From positions 1 to 38,144 of the forward strand of contig CAYZJD010000003.1 in NCBI GenBank assembly GCA_964478455.1: a stretch of 38,144 bases of DNA, read 5' to 3'. Position numbers and translations under genes: made by a program. The notes below the pieces were generated by a model. The model saw only the letters and a list, made by a program, of their open reading frames with translations. It had not been told where the DNA came from and did no database searches. Position 1 is the first letter of the stretch, and every line of letters starts with the position of its first letter. The DNA comes from CAYZJD01 sp964478455 (GTDB lineage: Bacteria; Acidobacteriota; Terriglobia; Bryobacterales; Bryobacteraceae). Positions 14,825 through 22,662 of the stretch are shown one piece after another.

Positions 14825-15700
14825 TCACACGTAGCTAAGCACGAGACCGCGCACGATCAGATACCATCCGTCCACGAGCACGAACAGCAGCAGCTTGAAC
14901 GGCAGCGAGATCACGCTCGGCGACAGCATGCTCATGCCCATCGCCAGCAGAACGTTGGCTACGACCATATCGATGATCACGAACGGCACGAAAACCAGGA
15001 AGCCGATCTGGAAGGCCTCTTTGAGCTCGCTGGTCACAAAGGCCGGAATCAATATCTGGAAGTCGTTCTTGTCGAGCTGGCGCGAGGGCTGGCGGGGCTC
15101 GGAGGGCGCCGGAGGCGCCTGCGCCGCCGCCTGGGCCGCCTGTGCCACGCCAGCGGCTAGCGGCGGGGCCGTCGCCGGCTGCTGTCCCACTTGCGGAGCC
15201 GTTGCGGGCTCCTGTGACGCCGGCGGGGCCGGCCGGCGGTCCAGCCGCGCCGCCAGTTCCATGAACAGAACACGGTCGGTGGCGTGGCTGTGCCGCGACA
15301 GGAATTGCCGCAGAGGCTCCCTGCCCTTCCCGGCCGCGTCGAAGAGGTTTCTTATGCTGCCTTCAGAGAAAATCGATGGACTTGACCCGATGGCGCCCGC
15401 CGCCTGGTACATCTCCCGCGCCACCGGCGTCATGATGAATATCGTCAGGACGAACGCCAGCCCGGTGATGATCTGGTTGGGCGGGACCTGCTGCGTTCCC
15501 AGCGCGTTGCGCAGGATGGAAAGCACCACCGATATCTTGACGAACGACGTCAGCATGATGACCACGAAGGGCGCCAGCCCCAAGGCGCCCAGCACGATCA
15601 CCATCACCACCGGGTTAGTCAGTTGCCCTCCCCCGGATGCCTGCGCCGATGCCGTTCGAGCCAACAGCAGCAAGCCACAGACGGCAAACAAGTTCTTCAT
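14825..15700 (-). CDS. sctR: T3SS export apparatus protein SctR (FliP family) with signal peptide and Pro/Ala insertion
   Basis: SctR is the pentameric core of the export gate. Family motifs are FVKISVVLSILRNALGTQQVPPNQI (about 53-77), LAFVLTIFIMTPV and the C-terminal SPSVISLPFKLLLFVLVDGWYLIVRGLV. Two features are unusual. Residues 1-20 (LFAVCGLLLLARTASAQA) look like a cleavable signal peptide, which is common in flagellar FliP but not in SctR. Residues about 156-207 are a Pro/Ala/Gln-rich insertion in the normally compact periplasmic segment, which explains the 291-residue length against the usual 215-250. It follows the fliO-like gene by 13 bases. Confidence 0.95.
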   Translation of the reverse strand: MKNLFAVCGLLLLARTASAQASGGGQLTNPVVMVIVLGALGLAPFVVIMLTSFVKISVVLSILRNALGTQQVPPNQIITGLAFVLTIFIMTPVAREMYQAAGAIGSSPSIFSEGSIRNLFDAAGKGREPLRQFLSRHSHATDRVLFMELAARLDRRPAPPASQEPATAPQVGQQPATAPPLAAGVAQAAQAAAQAPPAPSEPRQPSRQLDKNDFQILIPAFVTSELKEAFQIGFLVFVPFVIIDMVVANVLLAMGMSMLSPSVISLPFKLLLFVLVDGWYLIVRGLVLSYV

Positions 15701-15713
15701 ATGACTCCCCCGA

Positions 15714-16127
15714 TCAGGTGTCTTTCGAGCGTTTCAGCCCTCTCAGCAGCCGGCTGAAATCCCCCTCCTGCCTGGGTTGCGCGGATTGCTCCTGGAGATA
15801 GGCCTCCAGGCTCTGTGAGTCCAGCCTCGTCAGGTAATGAATGTCACCCTCCGAGGTGCCGACCAGAAAGAAATCGCCGCCGGCTTTGATGATGTAGAGC
15901 GCCTTCCTCGGCTCCAGCGGATAGCGGGCGACCACGCGAATCGGACCACCAGCCAGGCGTTTGAAACCCATCATGCGCGGGATCCAGAACCGCGTCGCCA
16001 CATAGGCCAGAATAAGAATCGCCGCCAGAACCAGCAGCAGCTTGAGATAGTCCAGAATCTGCGTGTTGAGCGCGCCGACCTGCTGGGCCGGGTCCGCGAT
16101 CTGTGACATGAGCAGGATGGTCTTCAC
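15714..16127 (-). CDS. fliO: FliO-like T3SS assembly protein
   Basis: FliO is a small bitopic membrane protein that helps FliP assemble in flagellar systems and is normally missing from virulence-type T3SS. This 137-residue protein has one N-terminal TM helix (LLLVLAAILILAYVATRFWI, about 31-50). A FliO-type cytoplasmic beta domain follows: GPIRVVARYPLEPRKALYIIKAGGDFFLVGTSEGDIHYLTRL. It sits directly upstream of sctR, as in fliNOPQR operons. The GTG start at 16127 overlaps the sctQ stop (GTGA); an ATG at 16109 is the alternative. The call rests on the domain pattern and gene order. Confidence 0.85.
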   Translation of the reverse strand: MKTILLMSQIADPAQQVGALNTQILDYLKLLLVLAAILILAYVATRFWIPRMMGFKRLAGGPIRVVARYPLEPRKALYIIKAGGDFFLVGTSEGDIHYLTRLDSQSLEAYLQEQSAQPRQEGDFSRLLRGLKRSKDT

Positions 16128-17560
16128 GTAACTCTCCAGGAGAGTATCCGGACGCCCAGCCTCCCATCCACATCGACCAGTTCCCCGTCACCCACGATCT
16201 TGCCGTTGATCGCCAGTTGGACCGGGTCCGTCTTCGACCGGTCCAGCTCCAGGATCGTACCGCGCACGAGGCCGTTGGCTTCCGTCAGCGTCAGCTCCTT
16301 CTCGCCCAGCACAACATGGAGGCGGATGGTGAGACGGCTGAAGTCGGGAACCGCTTGCCCGCTCGCCGCCTGCTCGCCCTTGCCGGTATCGTCCATCAAG
16401 ACACTCCTCTCAAAGTAGTTGTCGATCTCCAGAGTCCAAGGGTTGTCCTTCTTCGGCGCTGCCTTCCATCCGCGGCTGAAGTCGCCCGGGAACAGCAGCT
16501 CGCCGTCGGAGGTGAAAAGAAGAATGTCGGAGGGTTCCACCCGCCGCAGTTCGTCCGCGGTCAGTTCCACATAGCCCGTCGATGCCGTGAAGCGGAACGA
16601 AATCGCCGGCGGAAACCGGACTTCGGCGCCGGCGGGCGCCTCTGCCTCCATCGCCGCCAGCAGCTCGTAGGGGAAGTAGAGCCGAAAGGCCTCCGTCAGC
16701 CCGCTCAATTCCATGGAGAACGCCAGCGCGATCCCACGGCTGTCCGGAGCAAACCGTGAGGGCCCAGAGCAGGACGCAAGCGCATACTGGAATGGAAACC
16801 GCAGCCCGCGATTGGCTCTCTCGATCACCGACAGCAAGATGAACTCCAGGAGCCCGTCGTCGGATGGTGTGATGCCCGCTTCCGCTCCCTCGAGTCCGAC
16901 CGGCTGGAGCAGGAGGTTGACGAGCTCCGACAGAAAAGACCGCCGCGCTTCCAGACAAGCCGCCTTCCCGATGGGATGCACCAGCACGAAGTACGCGGCC
17001 GCGCCCGCCGTCGCCGCGCCGCGGAATTCCTCCCAGGCCATCGAGCGGGCCCGCGGAGACGAGACTCGCACTTGCGACTCCGGGATCCACGTCTCCTTGT
17101 ACCTCACCGTGAACGAGTACGGGAACATGGTGAAGCGGTCGCCCGAGCGCAGCACGTGCGGCTGCCGCGCCTGCAATCTCTTCCGGTCCACGTACGTCCC
17201 GAGGGAACTACCGAGGTCTTCCAGCAGGTACTGCCCGTGCTCGAGAAAGATCCGCGCGTGGTTCGTGGCGATCGCCGTCGCCGGCAGAACCAAGTCATTG
17301 TCCGCCCCCCGGCCGATGCGGTACTCCTCCTTCTCAATGACCAGTTCCCGCTCATCCTGTTGAGGCTGAAGGCTGTAAGTCTGCAAGAGCACGAGCTGTC
17401 GCGCCCCCGGACGGGCCAGCAACTCGCCGAAAACCTCCGACACCCACCCTTGCCAGTCCTGATAGCCGGGAAACGAGCGGCAAAACCAGTTCCACAGGCG
17501 GACCTCCTCGCGCGTGTGGGCGGCGAGGCCCTCGAAACGGTAAGGAGGAGGGCCTTTCAT
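16124..17560 (-). CDS. sctQ: FHA-SctQ fusion, T3SS cytoplasmic sorting platform protein
   Basis: SctQ (FliM/FliN family) forms the cytoplasmic sorting platform. The C-terminal ~75 residues are a SpoA domain: LTIRLHVVLGEKELTLTEANGL, TILELDR and VQLAINGKIVGDGELVDVDGRLGVRI. The middle (about 160-390) fits the SctQ N-terminal region. Residues about 65-155 are an FHA domain (YRIGRGADNDLVLP, IATNHARIF, DLGSSLGTYV) not expected in SctQ. The FHA keeps the GR arginine but has T for the usual S and lost the NG asparagine. I prefer the ATG at 17560, giving 478 residues. A GTG at 17689 would overlap sctP by 68 bases. A link to the nearby Ser/Thr kinase is inferred. Confidence 0.88.
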   Translation of the reverse strand: MKGPPPYRFEGLAAHTREEVRLWNWFCRSFPGYQDWQGWVSEVFGELLARPGARQLVLLQTYSLQPQQDERELVIEKEEYRIGRGADNDLVLPATAIATNHARIFLEHGQYLLEDLGSSLGTYVDRKRLQARQPHVLRSGDRFTMFPYSFTVRYKETWIPESQVRVSSPRARSMAWEEFRGAATAGAAAYFVLVHPIGKAACLEARRSFLSELVNLLLQPVGLEGAEAGITPSDDGLLEFILLSVIERANRGLRFPFQYALASCSGPSRFAPDSRGIALAFSMELSGLTEAFRLYFPYELLAAMEAEAPAGAEVRFPPAISFRFTASTGYVELTADELRRVEPSDILLFTSDGELLFPGDFSRGWKAAPKKDNPWTLEIDNYFERSVLMDDTGKGEQAASGQAVPDFSRLTIRLHVVLGEKELTLTEANGLVRGTILELDRSKTDPVQLAINGKIVGDGELVDVDGRLGVRILSWRVT

Positions 17561-17621
17561 GGCGTTGCTATCGGGATCCCTCTCCACGGCGGACGCCGGG
17601 CATCGTTCTCGCGCCCGTGCT

Positions 17622-18335
17622 TCATCGCCTTCCTTGGCCGCCGCGTCCCTGGCCTCCTCGTTGCTGGCCGCCCCGCTCTTCCCGACCACGTTCCTGCCGC
17701 GGCGGTTGCGGATCGGACTGCACCTGAACGCTGCCCACTTTCAAACCCCGCATCGTCAGCGCGTGAGCCAGCGTTTCCACGTTCCTGTTCAGGAACTGCG
17801 CCACCTGATCGGACCGCGTGAGGAACTGAACCGAGATCTGGCCCTCGCTCTTTCCGATGTGAATCCGCAAGCCTTCCAGCGTGTGCGACTGAAGCTCGAT
17901 CCGCACTTCGCTCTCGCCCCGCGCGTTGACCGCCACCACTACCTCGCGGACCAGGTCCTGAATCGCCCGGGATTCCAAAAGCCGACTCGGACCCTCCGTC
18001 TTGCGAACCTCCGGTGGAAGCGGCTGTTGCCCCAGGGCGGGCGAAGGCTGCCGCAGGCGTCCCGCTTCTTCCTCGGCCGCAAGACGCGGGCGCTCTTTGT
18101 CGATAGCGCCTTCGAGCAGCTCTGCCTCTCCGGTTCCTTTTTCCTTCTCCTTTTCTTTCGCCTCGCCCGCACCTTCGGCCGTTTCTTTTCCGGAGCCAGT
18201 TTTCAGTTCCTGGCGGGGAGTGGTCTTCTTGGCGAGTACCTTGGCGAATCCGCCCGGCTGCCTGGGCGCGGTCGCCGGTTCATCCTGCCTGGCAGGCACG
18301 GCGGGCTGCGACGGGGGAGTGTCATGCACCTTCAT
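17622..18335 (-). CDS. sctP: T3SS needle/hook length-control protein SctP (FliK-like)
   Basis: This 237-residue protein has a disordered Lys/Glu/Pro-rich N-terminal half (to about 120), as expected for molecular rulers. A FliK-type C-terminal domain follows at about 120-205: IQDLVREVVVAVNARGESEVRIELQSHTLEGLRIHI and VQFLTRSDQVAQFLNRNVETLAHALTMRGLKVGSVQV. In the family this domain contacts SctU/FlhB and triggers the substrate switch. The tail is Arg/Gly/Gln repeat-rich. Its start overlaps the sctO stop by 4 bases. The ruler function is inferred from the domain and the place in the operon. Confidence 0.85.
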   Translation of the reverse strand: MKVHDTPPSQPAVPARQDEPATAPRQPGGFAKVLAKKTTPRQELKTGSGKETAEGAGEAKEKEKEKGTGEAELLEGAIDKERPRLAAEEEAGRLRQPSPALGQQPLPPEVRKTEGPSRLLESRAIQDLVREVVVAVNARGESEVRIELQSHTLEGLRIHIGKSEGQISVQFLTRSDQVAQFLNRNVETLAHALTMRGLKVGSVQVQSDPQPPRQERGREERGGQQRGGQGRGGQGRR

Positions 18336-18829
18336 GTCGATTGCCTGTTCCGCATGAACAGGATGTTGCCGATCTCATCCTGCTCGAGCGCCTCTTTCCT
18401 TTCGGCCTCCGCGAGAAACCGTCGCTCCAGCTTCGAGCGGTGCTTCGTCAGAATCTCCACCTGCCGCGTACATTCAGCTACCTGTCGCCGGGCGTTCTCC
18501 AGCCGCTCCTCGGCCTCCTCAATGACGATCTTCTGCGAAAAGACCGCATCCCGCGCCGTCTCCACGTCTTGCCCCAAAGCGCGCAGGCGCTCGACGCGCC
18601 GCCGGATCTCGTCTCCCGTCACCGGCCGCTCGCTACCGCCATCGAGCAACGAGCGCCTCAATCCGTCGCGCTGGGCCGCGAGCTGTTCTTCCTTTTTCCT
18701 CAACTCTTCGAGCTTCTGCCTCTCCGCCCGCAACTCCTTCTGGCGCTCGGCAAGCGCCTCCTCGGCTTCCTCCTTCTCGCGGCTCTTCTGATCCAGCAGC
18801 GGCTGGAGGCGGTAACGAAACGTAGCCAC
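18332..18829 (-). CDS. sctO: T3SS ATPase stalk protein SctO (FliJ/YscO-like)
   Basis: A 165-residue protein that is nearly all charged coiled coil. It starts FRYRLQPLLDQKSREKEEAEEALAERQKEL, a typical FliJ/YscO opening, and continues as two long helices. SctO is the central stalk inserted in the SctN hexamer and connects it to SctV. It lies 22 bases after sctN and overlaps sctP by 4, matching the N-O-P-Q order of many T3SS operons. Sequence conservation in the family is low, so the call relies on coiled-coil character, length and position. Confidence 0.85.
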   Translation of the reverse strand: MATFRYRLQPLLDQKSREKEEAEEALAERQKELRAERQKLEELRKKEEQLAAQRDGLRRSLLDGGSERPVTGDEIRRRVERLRALGQDVETARDAVFSQKIVIEEAEERLENARRQVAECTRQVEILTKHRSKLERRFLAEAERKEALEQDEIGNILFMRNRQST

Positions 18830-18851
18830 ACTCTCTCCACGCTAGCGCGGC

Positions 18852-20180
18852 TCAATTCATGAACATCTTCTTCAAACCCGCGACCGTGTCCGGGAACCCG
18901 ATCCTTTCGCGCGTTCCCTGCTTCAGAAACGCCGTGATCTCGTCGATCTTCTCAATGGCGTAGTCCACCCGTGCATCGCTCCCCTTCTCGTAAGCGCCGA
19001 GCAGAATCAGGTCCTTCTGCTTTTCGTAAGTGGCCAGCACCTCCCGCATTTTGCCCGCGGCCTTGCGATGCTCGGGGTCGGCCACCGAGCTCATCACGCG
19101 GCTCACGCTATCCAGCGCGCTGATCGCCGGATAGTGGTTCTGCGCCGCCAGGTCGCGCGACAGGATGATATGCCCGTCGAGAATGGAACGCACTTCGTCC
19201 GCGACCGGCTCGTTCATGTCGTCGCCGGCCACCAGCACCGTGTAAAAGGCGGTGATCGACCCCTTGTCCGAGTTGCCCGCCCGCTCGAGCAGCTTCGGCA
19301 GCTCCGCGAACACGGACGGCGTGTAACCGGCGCGCGCCGGCGGCTCCCCGCACGCCAAGCCCACCTCCCGCTGGGCCCGCGCGAACCGCGTCACCGAGTC
19401 CATCATCAGCATGACTTTCTTACCCTGGTCGCGGAAATACTCAGCGATCGCCGTACCGACGTACGCCCCCTTCAGCCGCACCAGCGAGGGCTTGTCGGAA
19501 GTGGCGCACACCACCACCGACCGCTGCATCCCCTCCGGGCCCAGGTCGTGCTCCAGAAAATCCCGCACCTCGCGGCCGCGCTCGCCGATCAGCGTGATCA
19601 CGTTCACCTCAGCCTCGGTGTTTCGCGCGATCATCCCAAGCAGTGTGCTCTTTCCGACACCGGCCGCCGCGAACAGGCCGATCCTCTGCCCCTCCCCGCA
19701 CGTCAGCAGCGAGTCGATGACCCGGATCCCGATCGAGATCGGCTCCGTTACCCGCTTGCGTCGCAGCGGATCCGGCGCATGCCCGTAAACCGGATACTCC
19801 TTATCGCAATGGAGCGGCCCGCGCGTCTCCGTGTCCATCGGTTCGCCGAGCCCGTTGAGCACCCGGCCCAGCAGCCCGTCGCCCACCTTCACCGTCAGGC
19901 AATTGCCCGTCGGCACGACGTCGCTCTGCGGCCCGATGTCCACCAGGTCGCCGAGCGGCATCAGCAGCGCATCGCTGCCCTGAAAGCCGACCACCTCCGC
20001 CTTCACCGGAACGCTCGATCGCGGGTTGTAGATCAAGCACAGCTCGCCGACCCACGCTTCCGGAACCGAGGCCTTCACCAGCAATCCCACCACTTCCTTG
20101 ACCCGGCCCTTCACCTGGACCGGGGCCGCGTGTTCGACCTCTTCCAGATACTTGCCGAGATCGATGACTTTGCTCGCCAT
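18852..20180 (-). CDS. sctN: T3SS ATPase SctN (FliI/YscN family)
   Basis: SctN is a hexameric F1-like ATPase that unfolds substrates and releases chaperones. The 442 residues include Walker A AAAGVGKST (about 171-179), the catalytic glutamate region LIGERGREVRDFLE (about 197-210), Walker B VMLMMDSVTRFARAQREVGL (about 256-275) and GYTPSVFAELPKLLERAGN. PVADEVRSILDGHIILSRDLA follows. The start at 20180 shares a base with the sctL stop (ATG/TAA overlap). Length and all catalytic motifs are normal. FliI is the alternative family name; the neighbours favour SctN. Confidence 0.97.
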   Translation of the reverse strand: MASKVIDLGKYLEEVEHAAPVQVKGRVKEVVGLLVKASVPEAWVGELCLIYNPRSSVPVKAEVVGFQGSDALLMPLGDLVDIGPQSDVVPTGNCLTVKVGDGLLGRVLNGLGEPMDTETRGPLHCDKEYPVYGHAPDPLRRKRVTEPISIGIRVIDSLLTCGEGQRIGLFAAAGVGKSTLLGMIARNTEAEVNVITLIGERGREVRDFLEHDLGPEGMQRSVVVCATSDKPSLVRLKGAYVGTAIAEYFRDQGKKVMLMMDSVTRFARAQREVGLACGEPPARAGYTPSVFAELPKLLERAGNSDKGSITAFYTVLVAGDDMNEPVADEVRSILDGHIILSRDLAAQNHYPAISALDSVSRVMSSVADPEHRKAAGKMREVLATYEKQKDLILLGAYEKGSDARVDYAIEKIDEITAFLKQGTRERIGFPDTVAGLKKMFMN

Positions 20181-20809
20181 TACTTTTTAGCCGCTCGCAG
20201 GAGGATCTCCTCCATGCACTTCAACTGCGTCTCCAGTCGCGCATCGATGACTCCCAGGTCGCTCTCCACGATGCACCCGCCCGGAGCCACCGAATCATTC
20301 GCCACAATGTGGATGTCGCGGGAAGACCCCACGACCTCTTCCAGTTTGCCGATGTGGCGCCGCACTTCCTCGAGGTGCGCGGAATTCACCTGGATCGACA
20401 GGGACCGCTCGCGCCGCACACTCCGCAGCGCTTCCCTCACGATGCCGACGATCGTTTCGGGCGCCGACGCAAGCTGCCCGCCAATGATCTTCTCGGCGAT
20501 CCGCACCGCCAGCCGCACCAGTTCCGCCTCGTAATCCTTCTCGAGCTTCGCCGCCGCCTCATGCGCCGAGGCGAGCGCCGCGTTCCACTGGCGCAAGCCT
20601 TCCTCGTAGCCATCCTCTCTGGCTTTGGCCAGGATCGCCTCTCGCTGGCGGCCGGCCTCTTCGAGCACTTCGGCCGCTTGCTGGCGCGCCATCTGCACAA
20701 TGTCCCGCGCCTCCAGCGTGGCCGAGAAGATTTCCTTCTTGACGACCTTCTGCCCGGGTATCGCCGCCGGCTCGGCGGTGGGCTTAGCCTTGATGATCTT
20801 CTCGTCCAT
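20180..20809 (-). CDS. sctL: T3SS ATPase regulator SctL (FliH family)
   Basis: SctL links the ATPase SctN to the SctQ pods. This 209-residue protein has a long helical/coiled-coil N-terminal half (ARDIVQMARQQAAEVLEEAGRQREAILAKAREDGYEEGLRQW), which carries the AxxxA/GxxxG-like pattern of FliH. The C-terminal domain includes LVRLAVRIAEKIIGGQLASAPETIVGIVREALRSV and the late motif GGCIVESDLGVIDARLETQLKCMEEIL. That last motif is a clear family signature. It overlaps the preceding small ORF by 26 bases and abuts sctN. Confidence 0.94.
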   Translation of the reverse strand: MDEKIIKAKPTAEPAAIPGQKVVKKEIFSATLEARDIVQMARQQAAEVLEEAGRQREAILAKAREDGYEEGLRQWNAALASAHEAAAKLEKDYEAELVRLAVRIAEKIIGGQLASAPETIVGIVREALRSVRRERSLSIQVNSAHLEEVRRHIGKLEEVVGSSRDIHIVANDSVAPGGCIVESDLGVIDARLETQLKCMEEILLRAAKK

Positions 20810-21089
20810 GCGACCCCCGGAGGAACTCGCACGCTGCCCGCCGCAGCCACGGCGGCGCCCCTTCCAGTCCGCCTCCCCAACGATCTCGCGCGGCGCGCCA
20901 AGCCGCCTGCGCCTCCGACTGGCGGAGGCTGCGGAGGCGGTTTTTCCACTCCGCCGGTTCCAGTGCTGCCGCTTCGTCGAGCAATCCGCGAACTACCCTC
21001 TGGCCGGGCTCCGCCAGCAACGCCAGGACCGGCTCCAGCCGCTCCCGACCCTTCAGCAAACCGAGATAGCAGAACGCCGCTTCCCTCAA
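20784..21089 (-). CDS. Small protein in the sctK position
   Basis: A 101-residue, mostly helical protein: REAAFCYLGLLKGRERLEPVLALLAEPGQRVVRGLLDEAAAL, then EWKNRLRSLRQSEAQAAWRAARDRWG. It overlaps sctJ upstream by 4 bases and sctL downstream by 26, so it is coupled to both. In Ysc-type operons this slot (J-K-L) holds SctK, the sorting-platform pod adaptor. It is about half the SctK length, and I see no SctK signature. It may be a reduced SctK analogue or a branch-specific factor. Confidence 0.7.
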   Translation of the reverse strand: MREAAFCYLGLLKGRERLEPVLALLAEPGQRVVRGLLDEAAALEPAEWKNRLRSLRQSEAQAAWRAARDRWGGGLEGAPPWLRRAACEFLRGSHGREDHQG

Positions 21090-21907
21090 CGCCGCCCGGC
21101 TCCTTCCGCCACGCTTTCGGCCGGCAACTGGCGCCGCTGCGCCATTGTCGTCAGCTCGTTTTCAAGCCGCCCCACTTTCGCGCGCAGCCGGTTGGCCCGC
21201 AAGGCCAGGCCAATACATCCGAGCCCTGCGATCACGGCCAGCGCCAGCGACACGACGGTGACTTCCTGGTTGCCGAGATACCAGGAGACATCGCGCGGCG
21301 GCACCGTCTTCGGCTCGATCTTCTTGTACACCACCGCCACGTTCTCCGGCTGCAAGCCTTCCACTCCCCGGGCCACAAGACTCCTGATCTCTTCCTCTTT
21401 GAGCGGAAGCTGGCTGCCCTGGTACTTCACCAGCACCGACGCCGTGGTGGGCTTTCTGTCCTCCCGGTCCATCAGCGGGCTGTTCTCCGGCAGCACCACG
21501 TGTACCCGCGCGTCCACCACGCCCGCCACCGACTTCAGGGTCCGGCTGATTTCTCCGGACAGCCCGACGATCAGCCGCGCCTTCTCCTCACCCGCCGTCG
21601 GGATCATCCCGCCGCCGGGGAAGGCTTCCGATAGTCCCTTAACCTTCTCGCGCGGCAATCCGTTCTCCTGAAGGATCCGCCAGGCCAGCACCAGGTTCTG
21701 ATCGCCTCCTTTTACTTTCACCGTCCACAGCGGGCCTTCTTTCTGCTCGCCGCCCACTTCCCGCTCGCGCGCGGCATCCAGCCCGTGCTCCTTGAGCAGA
21801 ACGATGATCTCCTGTGCCTCCTGCTCGCTCAGGCCCGTTTGGAGCTCCTGCTTCAGACAGCCCGTCAGCACCGCCAGGATCAGCACCACCCATAAGCACT
21901 TGCGCAT
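21086..21907 (-). CDS. sctJ: T3SS inner-membrane ring lipoprotein SctJ
   Basis: SctJ forms the inner-membrane MS-like ring. I chose the ATG at 21907: SD GGAGAGGAG lies just upstream and the protein then begins MRKCLWVVLILAVLTGC, a lipoprotein signal with the lipidated Cys at 17. An ATG-like start at 21952 would bury the signal. The 273 residues carry two ring-building domains: SEQEAQEIIVLLKEHGLDAAREREV and GEISRTLKSVAGVVDARVHVVLPENSPL with ASVLVKYQG after it. A C-terminal TM helix lies at about 215-235. The lipobox and length favour SctJ over the larger flagellar FliF. Confidence 0.95.
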   Translation of the reverse strand: MRKCLWVVLILAVLTGCLKQELQTGLSEQEAQEIIVLLKEHGLDAAREREVGGEQKEGPLWTVKVKGGDQNLVLAWRILQENGLPREKVKGLSEAFPGGGMIPTAGEEKARLIVGLSGEISRTLKSVAGVVDARVHVVLPENSPLMDREDRKPTTASVLVKYQGSQLPLKEEEIRSLVARGVEGLQPENVAVVYKKIEPKTVPPRDVSWYLGNQEVTVVSLALAVIAGLGCIGLALRANRLRAKVGRLENELTTMAQRRQLPAESVAEGAGRR

Positions 21908-21978
21908 GTTCTCCTCTCCCGATGAGGACGCCGGGCCCGGCTCTTCCGACACATCCGAAACCGGCCCGCGCGAGGCAC

Positions 21979-22527
21979 TTATACCTGCGTCTGTAGAATG
22001 GATTTAATTCCGGAATTGACCTGCTCCACCACCTTGCTCACCAACTCGATGTTCTGTGTCATCTGGTAAATCTGCATCTGTACTTTCAGTAAGTCGCGAG
22101 GGTTGTTCGTTCCGGCGAGACCGTTGACTAATTCTCCCGTCGCCTTGAAGTTCGCCTCGATGGTGTTCAGCCGCTGCCGGATCGGATCGAACGCCGATGA
22201 CTTCGGGAGGGCATTCACCTGGCGGGTCAGCCCGTCCATCCTCACCTGCGTGCGCTTCATGTCCACCTTGAACACTTCTCGCGGCGACCGCGAGCGCCCC
22301 GCCTGCATCCGTCTCCGCAGATCGCTTTCCAGGACCCGCGTCTGCTGGGCGGAAACTTGCGTGACCTGCGGAGGGAGATTGTAGGGCACGTTCAGACGGT
22401 CGTCCTGAAGGTTGCTCCGGATCTGGTCGAACTTTGACGGCCCCCCCTTCTCCGTCGCGGCCGTCCCGAAGTCCTGCTTCGGGGTGATCGCCCTCACAGC
22501 GCCTTTGCTGATGATCGGATCCGCCAT
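21979..22527 (-). CDS. sctI: T3SS inner rod protein SctI
   Basis: The C-terminal 42 residues of this 182-residue protein carry the SctI/YscI signature: NPRDLLKVQMQIYQMTQNIELVSKVVEQVNSGIKSILQTQ. SctI forms the inner rod that joins the export gate to the needle. The N-terminal ~130 residues are longer than usual for YscI (about 115 in total) and mostly charged helix. SD AGGGGAG directly precedes the ATG at 22527. A near-consensus sigma-28 promoter lies about 110 bases upstream. It is the first structural gene after the sigma factor, and it marks this system as non-flagellar. Confidence 0.9.
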   Translation of the reverse strand: MADPIISKGAVRAITPKQDFGTAATEKGGPSKFDQIRSNLQDDRLNVPYNLPPQVTQVSAQQTRVLESDLRRRMQAGRSRSPREVFKVDMKRTQVRMDGLTRQVNALPKSSAFDPIRQRLNTIEANFKATGELVNGLAGTNNPRDLLKVQMQIYQMTQNIELVSKVVEQVNSGIKSILQTQV

Positions 22528-22622
22528 ACTCCCCTGCCTGGGCTATACTAGCGCCCGCTCCCGCGGGCGTCCGGCGTCGTCATTCCTGGCCGGCGCTGGC
22601 CGCACAACTGTCCCCCGGCTAG

Positions 22623-22637
22623 CGGTCGTCTCCAATT
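22623..22637 (-). repeat. 15-base leader repeat, copy 1
   Basis: AATTGGAGACGACCG on the minus strand. It begins within the -10 box of the sctI promoter and lies 96 bases upstream of the sctI start. A copy with one mismatch lies at 23462-23476. It may be part of the initially transcribed region or a regulator site. Confidence 0.5.
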
Positions 22638-22662
22638 ATCGGCCCACCCGGAGCAAAGTTTC
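22636..22662 (-). promoter_or_regulatory. Sigma-28 promoter facing sctI
   Basis: On the minus strand, GAAACTTT (22662-22655) is followed by exactly 11 bases and GCCGATAA (22643-22636). The sigma-28 consensus is TAAAGTTT-N11-GCCGATAA, so the match is 6 of 8, exact spacing, and 8 of 8. The -10 box contains the TAA stop codon of the FliA-type sigma gene. It points at sctI, about 110 bases downstream. Confidence 0.85.

Noticed and set aside
17568..17575. CCCGATAG just upstream of the sctQ ATG, resembling a sigma-28 -10 box
   Set aside because: It lies only 7 bases before the start codon, so a transcript from it would begin inside the gene, and no -35 is visible.
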